Source: CAZFAP01 sp964516325 (lineage in GTDB: Bacteria; Auribacterota; JABMQX01). From it: DNA of 29,258 nt. Every line of letters begins with the position of its first letter. Within the stretch, counting starts at the first letter, position 1. The position numbers and the translations under genes are program-made. The stretch lies in assembly GCA_964516325.1 (NCBI GenBank), contig CAZFAP010000041.1:1-29258 (forward strand), read 5' to 3'. The notes beneath the pieces are model-generated. The model was given only the letters and a program-made list of their open reading frames with translations, was not told where the DNA came from and searched no databases. This document shows positions 15,241 to 22,874 of this stretch, one piece after another.

Positions 15241-16415
15241 GACGCGTTTATGCCGACAACAATGCCACCACGCGGGTGGACGATCGAGTTATCGAAGAGA
15301 TGCTTCCTCTCTTCAACGAGACGTACGGCAATCCCTCCAGCATGCACACTTTCGGCGCGGAGGCGGAAAAAATGCTCCGACGGGCAAGGGAAAGGGTGGC
15401 GGAATTCATCCAAGCCGATCCCGCGGAGATTGTCTTCACCGGCTGCGGCACGGAGAGCGACAATGCGGCTCTCTTCGGGACGCTGGAGGCCTACCCCGAA
15501 AAAAAACACATCATTACCACGAAGGTTGAACATCCCGCGGTGCTGAATCCCTGTCAGCTCCTGGCGAAAAAGGGCTGTGCGGTCACCTTCCTCGCCGTGG
15601 ACAACGAAGGGATGCTCGACCTCGACGAGCTCAGAGACTCCATCCGCGACGACACGGCTATCGTTTCCATCATGTACGCCAACAACGAAACGGGCGTCAT
15701 TTTCCCGACTGAGCCGATCGGGCAGATTGTCAAAGAAAGAGGAGTCGTGTTCCACGTGGACGCCGTTCAGGCGGCGGGCAAAATTCCGCTCGACGTGAAT
15801 CGGTTGAACGTTGACCTTCTCTCGCTCTCCGGGCACAAGATTCACGCCCCCAAGGGCGTCGGCGCGCTGTATGTCCGGCGGGGCACAAAGCTCAGACCCC
15901 TTCTCATCGGCGGACATCAGGAGAAAGGGAGAAGGGGCGGCACAGAAAATATTCCGTCCATTGTCGGTTTTGGGAAGGCGTGCGAGCTGGCGGCCGAGCA
16001 TCTCCCTGAGATGAACTCTCGCGTCAGGGCAATGAGAGACCGGTTGCAGAAGGAGCTTCTCAGGACCATCCCCGACGCATATCTCAACGGCGGAAAAAGC
16101 CCGCGGGCGCCCAACACGCTGAGCGTCCGGTTCGAATATGTCGAAGGCGAGTCCATCCTGCTGCTGCTCGATAGAGAGGGCATCGCCGCTTCCTCCGGGT
16201 CCGCGTGCACGTCCGGTTCGTTGGAGCCGTCGCACGTCCTGCGCGCGATGGGTGTTCCGTACACCTCCGTTCACGGCTCCATACGGCTGAGCCTGAGCCG
16301 ATTCAACACCGAGGAGGACGTGGACTACATGCTCGAGAAGTTCCCCCCCATCATCGCCAAGCTCCGCGAGATTTCTCCCTTTGTTCAAGCCGCATCAAGC
16401 CGGACGAAACCCTGA
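15237..16415 (+). CDS. nifS: NifS-type cysteine desulfurase
   Basis: 392 aa, full length for the group I aminotransferase class V desulfurases. Seen: YADNNATTRVD at the N-terminus, His99 (VEHPAVLN), Asp175 and Gln178 of the PLP pocket (HVDAVQAAG), the Schiff-base lysine Lys201 (SLSGHKIHAPKG), RRGGTENIP, and the active-site cysteine Cys324 in SSGSACTSGSLEPSHVL. The short loop around the cysteine is typical of NifS/IscS rather than SufS. The enzyme converts cysteine to alanine and passes persulfide sulfur to NifU, encoded immediately upstream with overlapping stop/start codons. It converges with the BtrH-like gene downstream. Confidence 0.96.
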   Translation: MRRVYADNNATTRVDDRVIEEMLPLFNETYGNPSSMHTFGAEAEKMLRRARERVAEFIQADPAEIVFTGCGTESDNAALFGTLEAYPEKKHIITTKVEHPAVLNPCQLLAKKGCAVTFLAVDNEGMLDLDELRDSIRDDTAIVSIMYANNETGVIFPTEPIGQIVKERGVVFHVDAVQAAGKIPLDVNRLNVDLLSLSGHKIHAPKGVGALYVRRGTKLRPLLIGGHQEKGRRGGTENIPSIVGFGKACELAAEHLPEMNSRVRAMRDRLQKELLRTIPDAYLNGGKSPRAPNTLSVRFEYVEGESILLLLDREGIAASSGSACTSGSLEPSHVLRAMGVPYTSVHGSIRLSLSRFNTEEDVDYMLEKFPPIIAKLREISPFVQAASSRTKP

Positions 16416-16435
16416 CGGGAATGGGCGATGCATAG

Positions 16436-16459
16436 AAAAAGCGCGCGTTTTGCCGCGCG
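16436..16459 (-). terminator. Intrinsic terminator of the PadR-BtrH operon
   Basis: On the minus strand CGCGCG-GCAAAA-CGCGCG (16459 to 16442) forms a 6-bp GC stem followed by C and five T (to 16436). It starts 7 bp after the stop codon of the BtrH_N-type gene. The run of A on the plus strand gives no T tract for nifS, so it serves the minus strand. Confidence 0.72.
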
Positions 16460-16465
16460 AGCTCG

Positions 16466-17656
16466 TCAGCGCCCCAGAACAGCATCCAGCCTCTCGAGCG
16501 CCGCTTTCTCGGTCTCGTAGCACCGCATGATCTTCTGTTGGAGAGACGAGAGCAATTCCGCGGTCTCTCTTTGCTCCAACTCCGCGGCGGCTTTTTTCAT
16601 GAGCCGGTCCAACTGAACATTGATCTCGAGCATCTTCTCCAAAGCCCCCGGCTCTTGCTTCTCGAATATTTCGTTTTTCTTGACAGACAACTCCCTTATT
16701 GCCTTGAGCATTGCCTGTGAATCGGGGAGGGCTGCTTCTGCGATGGCGCTCCAGAGTCCTGCTGATTCTCTGAACATTCCCGCAACCTCGTCGAGGGCGG
16801 GTTCATTCAGGAGCGAGGCGGCTTCGGTCAGAAACTGGGCGTACATGGTGCGGAAAGCACTGCCCCCTGTGCCTGAAATCTCGATATAGAGAAACACATT
16901 GAAGAGGCATCCGAGCAGGTTCATTCCCTTGAACTGCTGCGGCCATTTTGGAACCAGGCTCGCCCACTTCAGGATTCCGTCGAGTCCGATGTTCTTTATT
17001 GGCGGCGCAAGCATGTTACGACAACACTCTCGGATGCTTTCTCGAATCCCGTTCGTGAGGTCTCCGGCGCGTCGAGGGAATTCGATGGCGAGGAGCTTGT
17101 TCTTCGGTGGGAAGGGAGGAAAGCTGGAATTGCGAGCCTTGTTCAAATCGTCAATGCTGACGACGAAAGGCTTTTGGGCGCGGTCGCCGACGTGAGCTAT
17201 CCTCTGTTCCTCGTCCAGAGCGAAGACGACGACAGTGTGTCCGCCGAAATGCGCCATTTCCGGCAACGCCATGTACGGGAGATACGCCATATCAACAAAT
17301 AGAAACGCTGGCTCACCTCTGCGAAGCAAATCCTTCAACTGTCCATATCCCTTTTTGTCACTGGCTGTCTCGACGATAGCTCCCTTGGCGCCAACTCGTT
17401 CGCACGTATTGACCAACGGATCCGTTCCCTTTCCATACCGAGTGCCAATGAAAGGGGCCGGCATGAATTTCATGTACCAGTAGATGAAGCCAATCCCTCC
17501 ACCAAGCCCAAACAGCATTTCCTCCGAAAGACGCAGTCCATGGTAGTCGAGTACGTTCTTCAAGGCGGTCGTCCAGCAGTGTTTGCCGCCCCAAGGCTTG
17601 AAGTCCTTGACGACTATTGTTTCCCGTTTGTTGTCTTGCGATTGGATCGTCTTCAT
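16466..17656 (-). CDS. BtrH N-terminal domain / DUF4872-like protein
   Basis: 396 aa. Residues 1-165 resemble the BtrH_N fold, a papain/C39-like domain: Cys27 (GGKHCWTTALKNVLDYHG), the glycine-rich LFGLGGGIGF, His140 (HFGGHTVVVFALD) and Asp158 (HVGDRA), which would make a Cys-His-Asp triad. Residues about 190-396 are helical, in the manner of DUF4872, ending in Glu/Leu-rich coiled coil. BtrH of butirosin biosynthesis moves a gamma-glutamyl-aminobutyryl group from an acyl carrier protein onto an aminoglycoside; relatives elsewhere are mostly uncharacterised. No acyl carrier protein or sugar-biosynthesis genes are nearby. It starts 5 bp after the PadR gene ends and is followed by a terminator, so it is the PadR gene's sole partner. 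Acyltransferase or peptidase-like activity is inference. Confidence 0.78.
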   Translation of the reverse strand: MKTIQSQDNKRETIVVKDFKPWGGKHCWTTALKNVLDYHGLRLSEEMLFGLGGGIGFIYWYMKFMPAPFIGTRYGKGTDPLVNTCERVGAKGAIVETASDKKGYGQLKDLLRRGEPAFLFVDMAYLPYMALPEMAHFGGHTVVVFALDEEQRIAHVGDRAQKPFVVSIDDLNKARNSSFPPFPPKNKLLAIEFPRRAGDLTNGIRESIRECCRNMLAPPIKNIGLDGILKWASLVPKWPQQFKGMNLLGCLFNVFLYIEISGTGGSAFRTMYAQFLTEAASLLNEPALDEVAGMFRESAGLWSAIAEAALPDSQAMLKAIRELSVKKNEIFEKQEPGALEKMLEINVQLDRLMKKAAAELEQRETAELLSSLQQKIMRCYETEKAALERLDAVLGR

Positions 17657-17661
17657 TGCCG

Positions 17662-18252
17662 TTACACCTTTCTCCGTTTGGCTTTTTTGAGGTCAACGAG
17701 CAGAACATCCACGAATTCCAGTTCGTGCTTGATGAGGTGGAGAGAGTGCTTGAAGAGCGCCTTGATGTGAAGGGGCAAATTCTCTCCGCCCAGGCTTTCA
17801 AGTCGCGTCCTGACGTGCTCCGCCACCTCTTCAAGGAATCGTCTTCTTTTCTGCAAGGCGTTTTTCGCTTCCTCGGAATCCACGCGGGGAATGGCGGCGA
17901 TTCCCAAATCGAATCTGAAGTCCCTTTCCCTTGTGGACGACAAGGCACGCAGTATCTCTTTCCGCAAGGCGACCTTCCCCTTTTGTGTAAGACGGAACTT
18001 CTTTGGCACGGGACCCTTTCCCTGCTTGCCCACGTCGAGTCTTGACGAAACGAACCCCTTTCGCTTAAGTTTCTCAAGGCCCGTGTAGATGGAAGTTGAC
18101 CCAATTCCCGCCCAGATGTGGTATTGCCGTTCCCGGACGAGTTTGTTGATCTTGTATCCGGAGATTTCCCCTGCCTGGCTTATGATTTGCAGGAGCATGA
18201 ACTCCACGTTGGAAATCTGAGAGGGCACACCTTCACGCACTAAATATAACAT
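17662..18252 (-). CDS. PadR-family transcriptional regulator
   Basis: 196 aa from ATG 18252. The N-terminal winged helix shows the PadR pattern: SNVEFMLLQIISQAGEISGY, IWAGIGSTSIYTGLEKLKRKG (recognition helix; PadR usually has the form S-x-x-x-Y-x-x-L-x-x-L-x-x-x-G) and a wing ending in FRLTQKGKVAL. The C-terminal half is a long helical dimerisation region with many Leu/Arg/Lys. The frame extends upstream to 18477 but that part is Pro/Arg-rich, overlaps the promoter and is not counted. The promoter's predicted start coincides with the ATG, so the message may be leaderless; an alternative is a GTG 24 codons or fewer downstream. PadR proteins often repress their own operon in response to small phenolic or antibiotic ligands; the BtrH-like neighbour is the likely target. 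Confidence 0.86.
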   Translation of the reverse strand: MLYLVREGVPSQISNVEFMLLQIISQAGEISGYKINKLVRERQYHIWAGIGSTSIYTGLEKLKRKGFVSSRLDVGKQGKGPVPKKFRLTQKGKVALRKEILRALSSTRERDFRFDLGIAAIPRVDSEEAKNALQKRRRFLEEVAEHVRTRLESLGGENLPLHIKALFKHSLHLIKHELEFVDVLLVDLKKAKRRKV

Positions 18253-18258
18253 GGGTGT

Positions 18259-18287
18259 AATATACGACAAGTGCGATATTGTGTCAA
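18259..18287 (-). promoter_or_regulatory. Consensus sigma-70 promoter of the PadR operon
   Basis: A perfect TTGACA (-35, 18282-18287) is separated by exactly 17 bp from TATATT (-10, 18259-18264) on the minus strand. Transcription should start at about 18252, the first base of the PadR ATG. An imperfect dyad AATATCG-N7-CGTATATT spans the spacer and -10, a candidate operator for the PadR protein. Confidence 0.75.
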
Positions 18288-18330
18288 GAGCAATTTTGCT
18301 CCTGCGGCAACGCCTCAATCTCAGGGGGGC

Positions 18331-18351
18331 ACCGCAGGGGACGCAGAGAAT
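18331..18351 (+). repeat. ACCGCAG-type 10-bp-phased repeat, copy 2
   Basis: ACCGCAGGGG followed directly by ACGCAGAGAAT. It is close to the reversed copy at 14131-14152 and shares the core with 29057-29088. Confidence 0.5.
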
Positions 18352-18365
18352 ACGTGCTTCTGGCG

Positions 18366-18382
18366 TCCCGCCTTTGGCGGGA
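18366..18382. repeat. GC-rich perfect hairpin with TTT loop
   Basis: TCCCGCC (18366-18372) and GGCGGGA (18376-18382) form a 7-bp stem with a TTT loop. There is no T run after it, so it is more like a repeat element than a terminator. Confidence 0.5.
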
Positions 18383-18519
18383 GCGGCCAGACACCTTGGA
18401 CAGGTCGCCGTTGCCGGGCTTCCGCTCGGTTCGAACTTAGCGCGCTGCAAGCGCGGCTCATGGACTGGCACGAGCAATGGGGGAAAGTGTGGCCGGGGAA
18501 ATGCAGGAGGCCGGATAGT

Positions 18520-19548
18520 CTATTCCTTGCCAATCTTCCAGATGGCAAAGCAAAGCTCGAACGCCTGGAGGAACGCCTTCACGACCTCCGGGTCAAACTG
18601 CCGGCCCGCCTCTTGCCGTATGACATCAACGGCGTCGTACTTACTGAGTGCCTTTCGGTAGGGGCGCGTTGAAGTCAGGGCATCGAACGTATCCGCGACG
18701 GAAACGATCCGCGCCTGGAGCGGGATGCTGCATCCGGTCTTCCTCTGGGGATAACAGTTGGGGGCGTTTGGATTATTGAAATGGCAGTGGTGATACACGA
18801 CGCCAGGAAGGGCTTGCCTCAAGGGCGGGACCTCCGACACGATCCGGGCCCCTATGAAAGGATGCCGCCGAATCAACTCCCATTGTTTCTCGCCCACCTT
18901 CCCCGGGGAATTCAAAACGGAGTCCGGCAGGGCGATCTTGCCGATGTCGTGGAGAAGCCCCGCAAGAACAATCGCGCGGCGCGCGGTTTCTTTTCGCCTT
19001 TCGCCCGGGAGAGGATAGCAGTTCATGATTTCGGAAGCGTACCGCGAAACCCTGTCGGAGTGCCCCCGCGTGTAGAGGCTCTTGGCCTCCACCGCCTTGA
19101 CCAACGCCCGCACGGTTCCGAGCAGGAGAGAATTGAATTCTTCCGCCAAAGCGATGAACCTCATGCGGGAGCTCCGTTCGTCCAGGCAGCGACGGACGCG
19201 CAGGGCAAGCTCCTCCAGGTTGAACGGTTTGAGGACGTAATCGGAAGCCCCGTACTTCATCGCCTCGACGGAACCTTCCACGGAGCCGTAGCCGGTGATC
19301 ATAATGACCTGCACTTCGGGTCGGATCGCCTTGATCCTCTTCAGGGCCTCCGTCCCGCCGAGTCCGGGCATCAGGACATCCATCAGGACGACGCCGAACC
19401 GCCCCTCCGCCGCAAGCTCGATAGCTCTCTCGCCGGTGCTCACGGCGTGAACCGAATACCCGTACGTCGTGAGAGACTCCACGCACAGGTCTCTCACACC
19501 CTCCTCATCGTCCACGACCAGCACCCTGCCATCGGAAACATCCCGCAT
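18520..19548 (-). CDS. Response regulator with HD-GYP-type phosphodiesterase domain (variant GYP motif)
   Basis: 342 aa from ATG 19548, preceded by GGGAG at 9 nt; ATG 19557 is an alternative. Residues 8-128 are an intact receiver: Asp13-Asp14, phospho-Asp57 (LMDVLMPG), MITG and Lys107. Residues about 145-335 are HD-GYP-like: His163, the HD pair His200-Asp201 in LLHDIGKIALPD with Lys204, His229 (HPFIGA), the His253-His254 pair, and Asp286 (VSVADTFDALTSTRPYRKA), i.e. the expected metal ligands. HD-GYP enzymes break down cyclic di-GMP. Odd: HHExxDGxGYP is replaced by HHCHFNNPNAPNCYP, losing the Glu, the DG and the Gly of GYP. It is encoded 470 bp downstream of the kinase cluster on the same strand, a plausible output of that system. 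Confidence 0.9.
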   Translation of the reverse strand: MRDVSDGRVLVVDDEEGVRDLCVESLTTYGYSVHAVSTGERAIELAAEGRFGVVLMDVLMPGLGGTEALKRIKAIRPEVQVIMITGYGSVEGSVEAMKYGASDYVLKPFNLEELALRVRRCLDERSSRMRFIALAEEFNSLLLGTVRALVKAVEAKSLYTRGHSDRVSRYASEIMNCYPLPGERRKETARRAIVLAGLLHDIGKIALPDSVLNSPGKVGEKQWELIRRHPFIGARIVSEVPPLRQALPGVVYHHCHFNNPNAPNCYPQRKTGCSIPLQARIVSVADTFDALTSTRPYRKALSKYDAVDVIRQEAGRQFDPEVVKAFLQAFELCFAIWKIGKE

Positions 19549-20018
19549 ATCCCTCATCTCCCTGCTGCCTGCCGGTACGGGGACCCTTTCGCCTGTGCCC
19601 GACGCGGCAAGGGCATGCAAGCGTTACACGACCAGGCGACTCCGGAGCTTCAACCGGTGCGGTCGCAGAAGTTGGGCGAAGCCCCCCCCAGAAGGAAAGG
19701 CGCGGCGAGCCCACTGCGCGCTTCTCGTGCACGCAGGAAAGAGCAAAAAGGGTGCCGTCAGGAAACAATGTCGCCATCGCCTGCCCGCCGGCGCTAGCCA
19801 CGACGAGAAACGGGCGCCCAGCGAGAATTGCAGGTGCGAGGGAAGCAATCTGAGGCCGGGAAAGCAGCGTCACGTCTCCATTTTTTAGATACAAGCCGCT
19901 GAAATCCCGCTTCCGAGCGGGCCGGTTGGAAACAGGGTTCGTCCGGCGCCAAAAGGTTTCACCCCTTCCCGTTCGTGAGAAGATGACGTTTGCCCCCTGT
20001 CGGGGCGCGCCGACGCGA
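19549..20018. other. Spacer between kinase cluster and HD-GYP regulator
   Basis: 470 bp with no convincing gene. A minus-strand open frame (to 20137) overlaps the hybrid kinase and is Arg/Pro/Gly-rich without a family match. A hairpin CCCGCT-TCCG-AGCGGG sits at 19906-19921 without a clear T run. No strong promoter for the HD-GYP gene was found. Confidence 0.45.
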
Positions 20019-21974
20019 TCAGCCGCCGTTGCGTGCGCTGCACGCTTCTCGCGCGAGCCCCAGAACGCTCTGGGCAGGAAAAGGTTTCGGAAGCGTTGCG
20101 AAGACGTGCCAAGCCGCGCTGTGCGGTCCCAATCCATCGAGGCGGCCCGTCAAAACGACGGCGGCTGGCCTCCTCTCTGGGGGGATGCGGTTAATTCTTT
20201 CGATGAAATCTTCCCCTTTCATTTCCGGCATCTGGAGGTCAACGAAGACCAGGGAATACACCCCTCGCGTCAGGGCGTCGAGAGCCTCCTTGGGACTTGT
20301 GAACCCGTCCACCGCGTACCCCCCGTACTCCAGGATGTCCACGAGAAGGTCCACGATTGCCTCCTCATCGTCCACCACCATTATGCGCTGGACCTCACCC
20401 GCGGCAGCTCGCTCGGTCGCCTTCGCTGGCGTTCTCGGCCTCGATAGAGACGGCAGATACATGGTGAATAGGGAGCCCTTGCCGACCCGACTTTTGACCG
20501 TGATCTCCCCTCCGTGTCCCTGGACAATCCCGTGAGACACGCTCAGTCCCAATCCCGTCCCCTGCGCCTTGCCGTCGTACACGCCGCCGCCTGCCAGGGA
20601 ACCTTTCGTGGTAAAAAAAGGCTCGAAGACCCTCGGCAGATGCTTCCTCGGTATCCCACAGCCCGTATCCCGGACCCGGATGAATGCCCTGCCGTTTTCG
20701 ACTCCCGTCTCGATCGTCAGTTTCTTGACAGGCGATTTCAGCATGGCGTGTCTGGCATTGATGACGAGGTTCATGAGTGCCTGGGTGAGAAGCCCAGCGT
20801 CCCCAATCACCGCAGGCGCCTTCGTCGAATGGCTGACCGTTACCTCGATTCCCTCGCTCGTGAACTCCTTTTCCGTCAATCGCACAACCTCCGCGACGAC
20901 GCTTCTCAATTCGAGCGGCTTTCTCTCTGCCACATCCTTTCGGGAGAATACGAGCAGGCTTTTCGTCAGGTCCGCGCCGCGCACTGCCGACCGGCGGACC
21001 GTCTCCAGGTTACGGCGTGCTCCCTCCGAAAGGTTTTCCGTCTGAAGGGTCAGGTCCACATACCCGATAATGGCCGCGTTGATATTGTTGAACTCGTGGG
21101 CGATTCCTCCGGCAAGCGTCCCGACCGCCTGCATCTTCTGCGCCTGAGCAAGCTGTTCCTGAAGTCCGCGTCTCTCTTCCTCTGCCCTCTTGCGCTCGGT
21201 AATGTCGCGTGTAACCCCAAGAATACCGACAGGACGGCCGTCCGCATCGCGCAGGAAGGTCATTTTCGCTTCGCCCCAGAATGTCGAGCCGTCCTTTCGA
21301 ACGTGCTCCAGCTCCAGGGTGTACGCCCGGAAAGGCTCACCCTCTCCGCCGCCTTCCCTGGCAAGTTCCTCTGCAAGGACCTTCTTCGCGAGTTCGCAAG
21401 AGGGAGGAGTCAAAACGTCATCCAGGGTCTGATTGATTACCTCTTCTGCCTCATAGCCACGCACGCGGGACACCGAAGGGCTGATGTAAGTCAACTGCCC
21501 GTTCAGGTCGGCAGTCCAGATCACATCGCTGGCGTTTTCCGCGAGGAGACGGTATCGCTTCTCGCTTTCTCGGAGAGCCTCTTCCGCCCGCTTGCGTTCG
21601 ATGGCATAGCGAATGGCTCGCGCCAGAAGGCGACCCTCCACCTCTCCTTTGACCAGGTAATCCTCCGCGCCTTCCCGCACTGCCTGAATAGCCAGCGATT
21701 CGTCGTCGAGGCCGGTCAACACCACAATGGGAACGTGCGGCGCCTGCGCGTGGGTTCGCACGACAGTCTCCAACCCCTGCGCGTCCGGCAGCGACAGGTC
21801 CAACAAGACCACGGAATACTCTTCCTCCCGGAGGCGATTCAGAGCCTCCTCCAACCGCTGCACGTGCATGACGTGGAAGTGCGAGGCGTTCGACTCCGCC
21901 AATGCCTCTCGGAGAAGACGTGCATCTCCGGGGTTATCCTCCACCAACAGCACATTCGTGGGCTTGTCGCTCAT
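20019..21974 (-). CDS. Hybrid sensor histidine kinase (REC-PAS-HisKA-HATPase-REC)
   Basis: 651 aa from ATG 21974 (GGAGTGAAAGAG upstream; 5 bp after the preceding stop). The order is: receiver about 6-125 (VEDNPGD, LLDLSLPDA, VLTG, LVKG); PAS about 135-260 (RYRLLAENASDVIWTADLNG); HisKA with GGIAHEFNNINAAIIGY; HATPase with N box NLVINARHAM, G1 RDTGCGIP, F box FEPFFTTK and G2 GTGLGLSVSHGIV; and a C-terminal receiver about 530-650 (VVDDEEAIVDLL, FVDLQMPEMKG, VLTG, LPKPF). No membrane span is seen, so it is cytoplasmic. Both receivers keep their phospho-Asp. It probably takes input from the kinase or single-domain regulators encoded just upstream, forming a phosphorelay; that wiring is inference. 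Confidence 0.94.
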   Translation of the reverse strand: MSDKPTNVLLVEDNPGDARLLREALAESNASHFHVMHVQRLEEALNRLREEEYSVVLLDLSLPDAQGLETVVRTHAQAPHVPIVVLTGLDDESLAIQAVREGAEDYLVKGEVEGRLLARAIRYAIERKRAEEALRESEKRYRLLAENASDVIWTADLNGQLTYISPSVSRVRGYEAEEVINQTLDDVLTPPSCELAKKVLAEELAREGGGEGEPFRAYTLELEHVRKDGSTFWGEAKMTFLRDADGRPVGILGVTRDITERKRAEEERRGLQEQLAQAQKMQAVGTLAGGIAHEFNNINAAIIGYVDLTLQTENLSEGARRNLETVRRSAVRGADLTKSLLVFSRKDVAERKPLELRSVVAEVVRLTEKEFTSEGIEVTVSHSTKAPAVIGDAGLLTQALMNLVINARHAMLKSPVKKLTIETGVENGRAFIRVRDTGCGIPRKHLPRVFEPFFTTKGSLAGGGVYDGKAQGTGLGLSVSHGIVQGHGGEITVKSRVGKGSLFTMYLPSLSRPRTPAKATERAAAGEVQRIMVVDDEEAIVDLLVDILEYGGYAVDGFTSPKEALDALTRGVYSLVFVDLQMPEMKGEDFIERINRIPPERRPAAVVLTGRLDGLGPHSAAWHVFATLPKPFPAQSVLGLAREACSARNGG

Positions 21975-21979
21975 CTCTT

Positions 21980-22414
21980 TCACTCCGGAGGAAGCTTCAC
22001 GATGGTCAGCCAAAAATCTTCGATGGAGTGAACCACCTTGACAAATTGGTCCAGGTCAACGGGCTTGGTGATGAAGCAGTTCGCGTTGAACCCATAGGCC
22101 CTCAGAATATCTTCTTCCGCCTGCGAGGTCGTTAACACGACCACAGGGATGCGCCGCAGGTCCTCATCGGCCTTGATCTCCTCCAGGACCTCGCGACCGT
22201 CCTTTTTCGGCAGGTTCAGGTCGAGCAGGATGAGGTCGGGGCGAGGGACCTCGCCAAACTTTCCCTCGCGGCGGAGGAAGGCGAGGGCTTCCACTCCGTC
22301 CACCGCTACGTTCAGGCTGTTGCGCACCTTGCTTCGCTTCAGGGTCTCCATGGTCAGACGCACATCTCCGGGGTTGTCCTCCACAAGCAATATGCTGATT
22401 GGCAGGCCGGTCAT
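21980..22414 (-). CDS. Single-domain response regulator (Rcp1-like)
   Basis: 144 aa, one receiver only. Seen: ILLVEDNPGDVRL (acidic pocket), LLDLNLPKKDGREVL (phospho-Asp), VVLTTSQ (Thr) and ITKPVDLDQF (Lys). The EDNPGD and LPKKDG motifs and the C-terminal FW-x-x-x-VKLP are those of the Rcp1 family, partners of phytochrome-like and other PAS-rich kinases. There is no output domain, so it acts as a phosphate shuttle or by protein contact. It is a close paralogue of the next gene upstream (22428-22874), separated from it by 13 bp, with hybrid kinase 5 bp downstream. Confidence 0.95.
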   Translation of the reverse strand: MTGLPISILLVEDNPGDVRLTMETLKRSKVRNSLNVAVDGVEALAFLRREGKFGEVPRPDLILLDLNLPKKDGREVLEEIKADEDLRRIPVVVLTTSQAEEDILRAYGFNANCFITKPVDLDQFVKVVHSIEDFWLTIVKLPPE

Positions 22415-22427
22415 GTTGTTCCTCCAG

Positions 22428-22874
22428 CTATCCGGGGAGTTTTACGACACTGAGCCAGAATTTCTCTATAGCTTTCACAACTTTGATGAATTGGTCAAGG
22501 TCCACGGGCTTGGCAATGTAGCAGTTGGCGTGGTGATTATACGCTTTCAGGACGTCCTCCTCCGCCTCCGAACTCGTCAGAACCAACACGGGGATACGTC
22601 TTAGCCCCTCCTCCGCCTTGATCTCCGCGAGGACTTCGCGACCGTCCTTCTTGGGGAGATTCAAATCGAGAAGGACCAGCCCGGGGCGAGGCGCATTAGC
22701 ATACTTCCCCTCCCGCCGAAGGAAAGCGATGGCTTCCGCGCCATCCCCGACGACGTTGAGGTTATCGCCCATTTTGTTCTCCCGCAGGGCTTCCCTGATC
22801 AATCGCACGTCGCCCGGGTTGTCCTCCACCAACAAAATCTCGACGGGCCTTCCGACGGGATGAGTCGTCATCAT
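22428..22874 (-). CDS. Single-domain response regulator (Rcp1-like), paralogue
   Basis: 148 aa from ATG 22874, which overlaps the stop of the large kinase as ATGA and has GAGGAG 7-8 nt upstream; the frame extends to 22979 but that part lies in the kinase gene. It is an intact receiver: ILLVEDNPGDVRL, LLDLNLPKKDGREVL, VLVLTSS and IAKPVDLDQF. Long stretches are identical to the downstream paralogue, including LNLPKKDGREVL and KPVDLDQF, pointing to tandem duplication. The overlap implies coupled translation with the kinase, so it is the kinase's most likely direct partner. Confidence 0.95.
   Translation of the reverse strand: MMTTHPVGRPVEILLVEDNPGDVRLIREALRENKMGDNLNVVGDGAEAIAFLRREGKYANAPRPGLVLLDLNLPKKDGREVLAEIKAEEGLRRIPVLVLTSSEAEEDVLKAYNHHANCYIAKPVDLDQFIKVVKAIEKFWLSVVKLPG

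Larger units (their letters stand above)
18288..18519. other. Gene-poor spacer with repeats
   Basis: No supported gene. It contains an ACCGCAG-type repeat (18331-18351) and a perfect hairpin (18366-18382). The remaining sequence has small Arg-rich frames on both strands and looks like decayed or repeat DNA. Confidence 0.5.

Noticed and set aside
14880..16388. 502-codon open frame on the minus strand over nifU-nifS
   Set aside because: It is antisense to fully motif-supported nifU and nifS; no domain pattern or ribosome site supports it.
14398..16415. Part of a nitrogen-fixation cluster
   Set aside because: NifU and NifS alone do not indicate nitrogenase; no nifHDK or cofactor genes are in the window, and NifUS serves general Fe-S assembly in many anaerobes.
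18420..18450. Possible tRNA T-arm (GGTTCGAAC)
   Set aside because: No acceptor, D or anticodon arms could be folded around it on either strand.
19505..20137. Minus-strand 210-codon frame between hybrid kinase and HD-GYP gene
   Set aside because: It overlaps both neighbours out of frame, has no ribosome site and no recognisable fold.
20514..22031. 505-codon open frame on the plus strand over the hybrid kinase
   Set aside because: It is the antisense shadow of REC-PAS-HisKA coding sequence; composition is Arg/Leu-rich without motifs.
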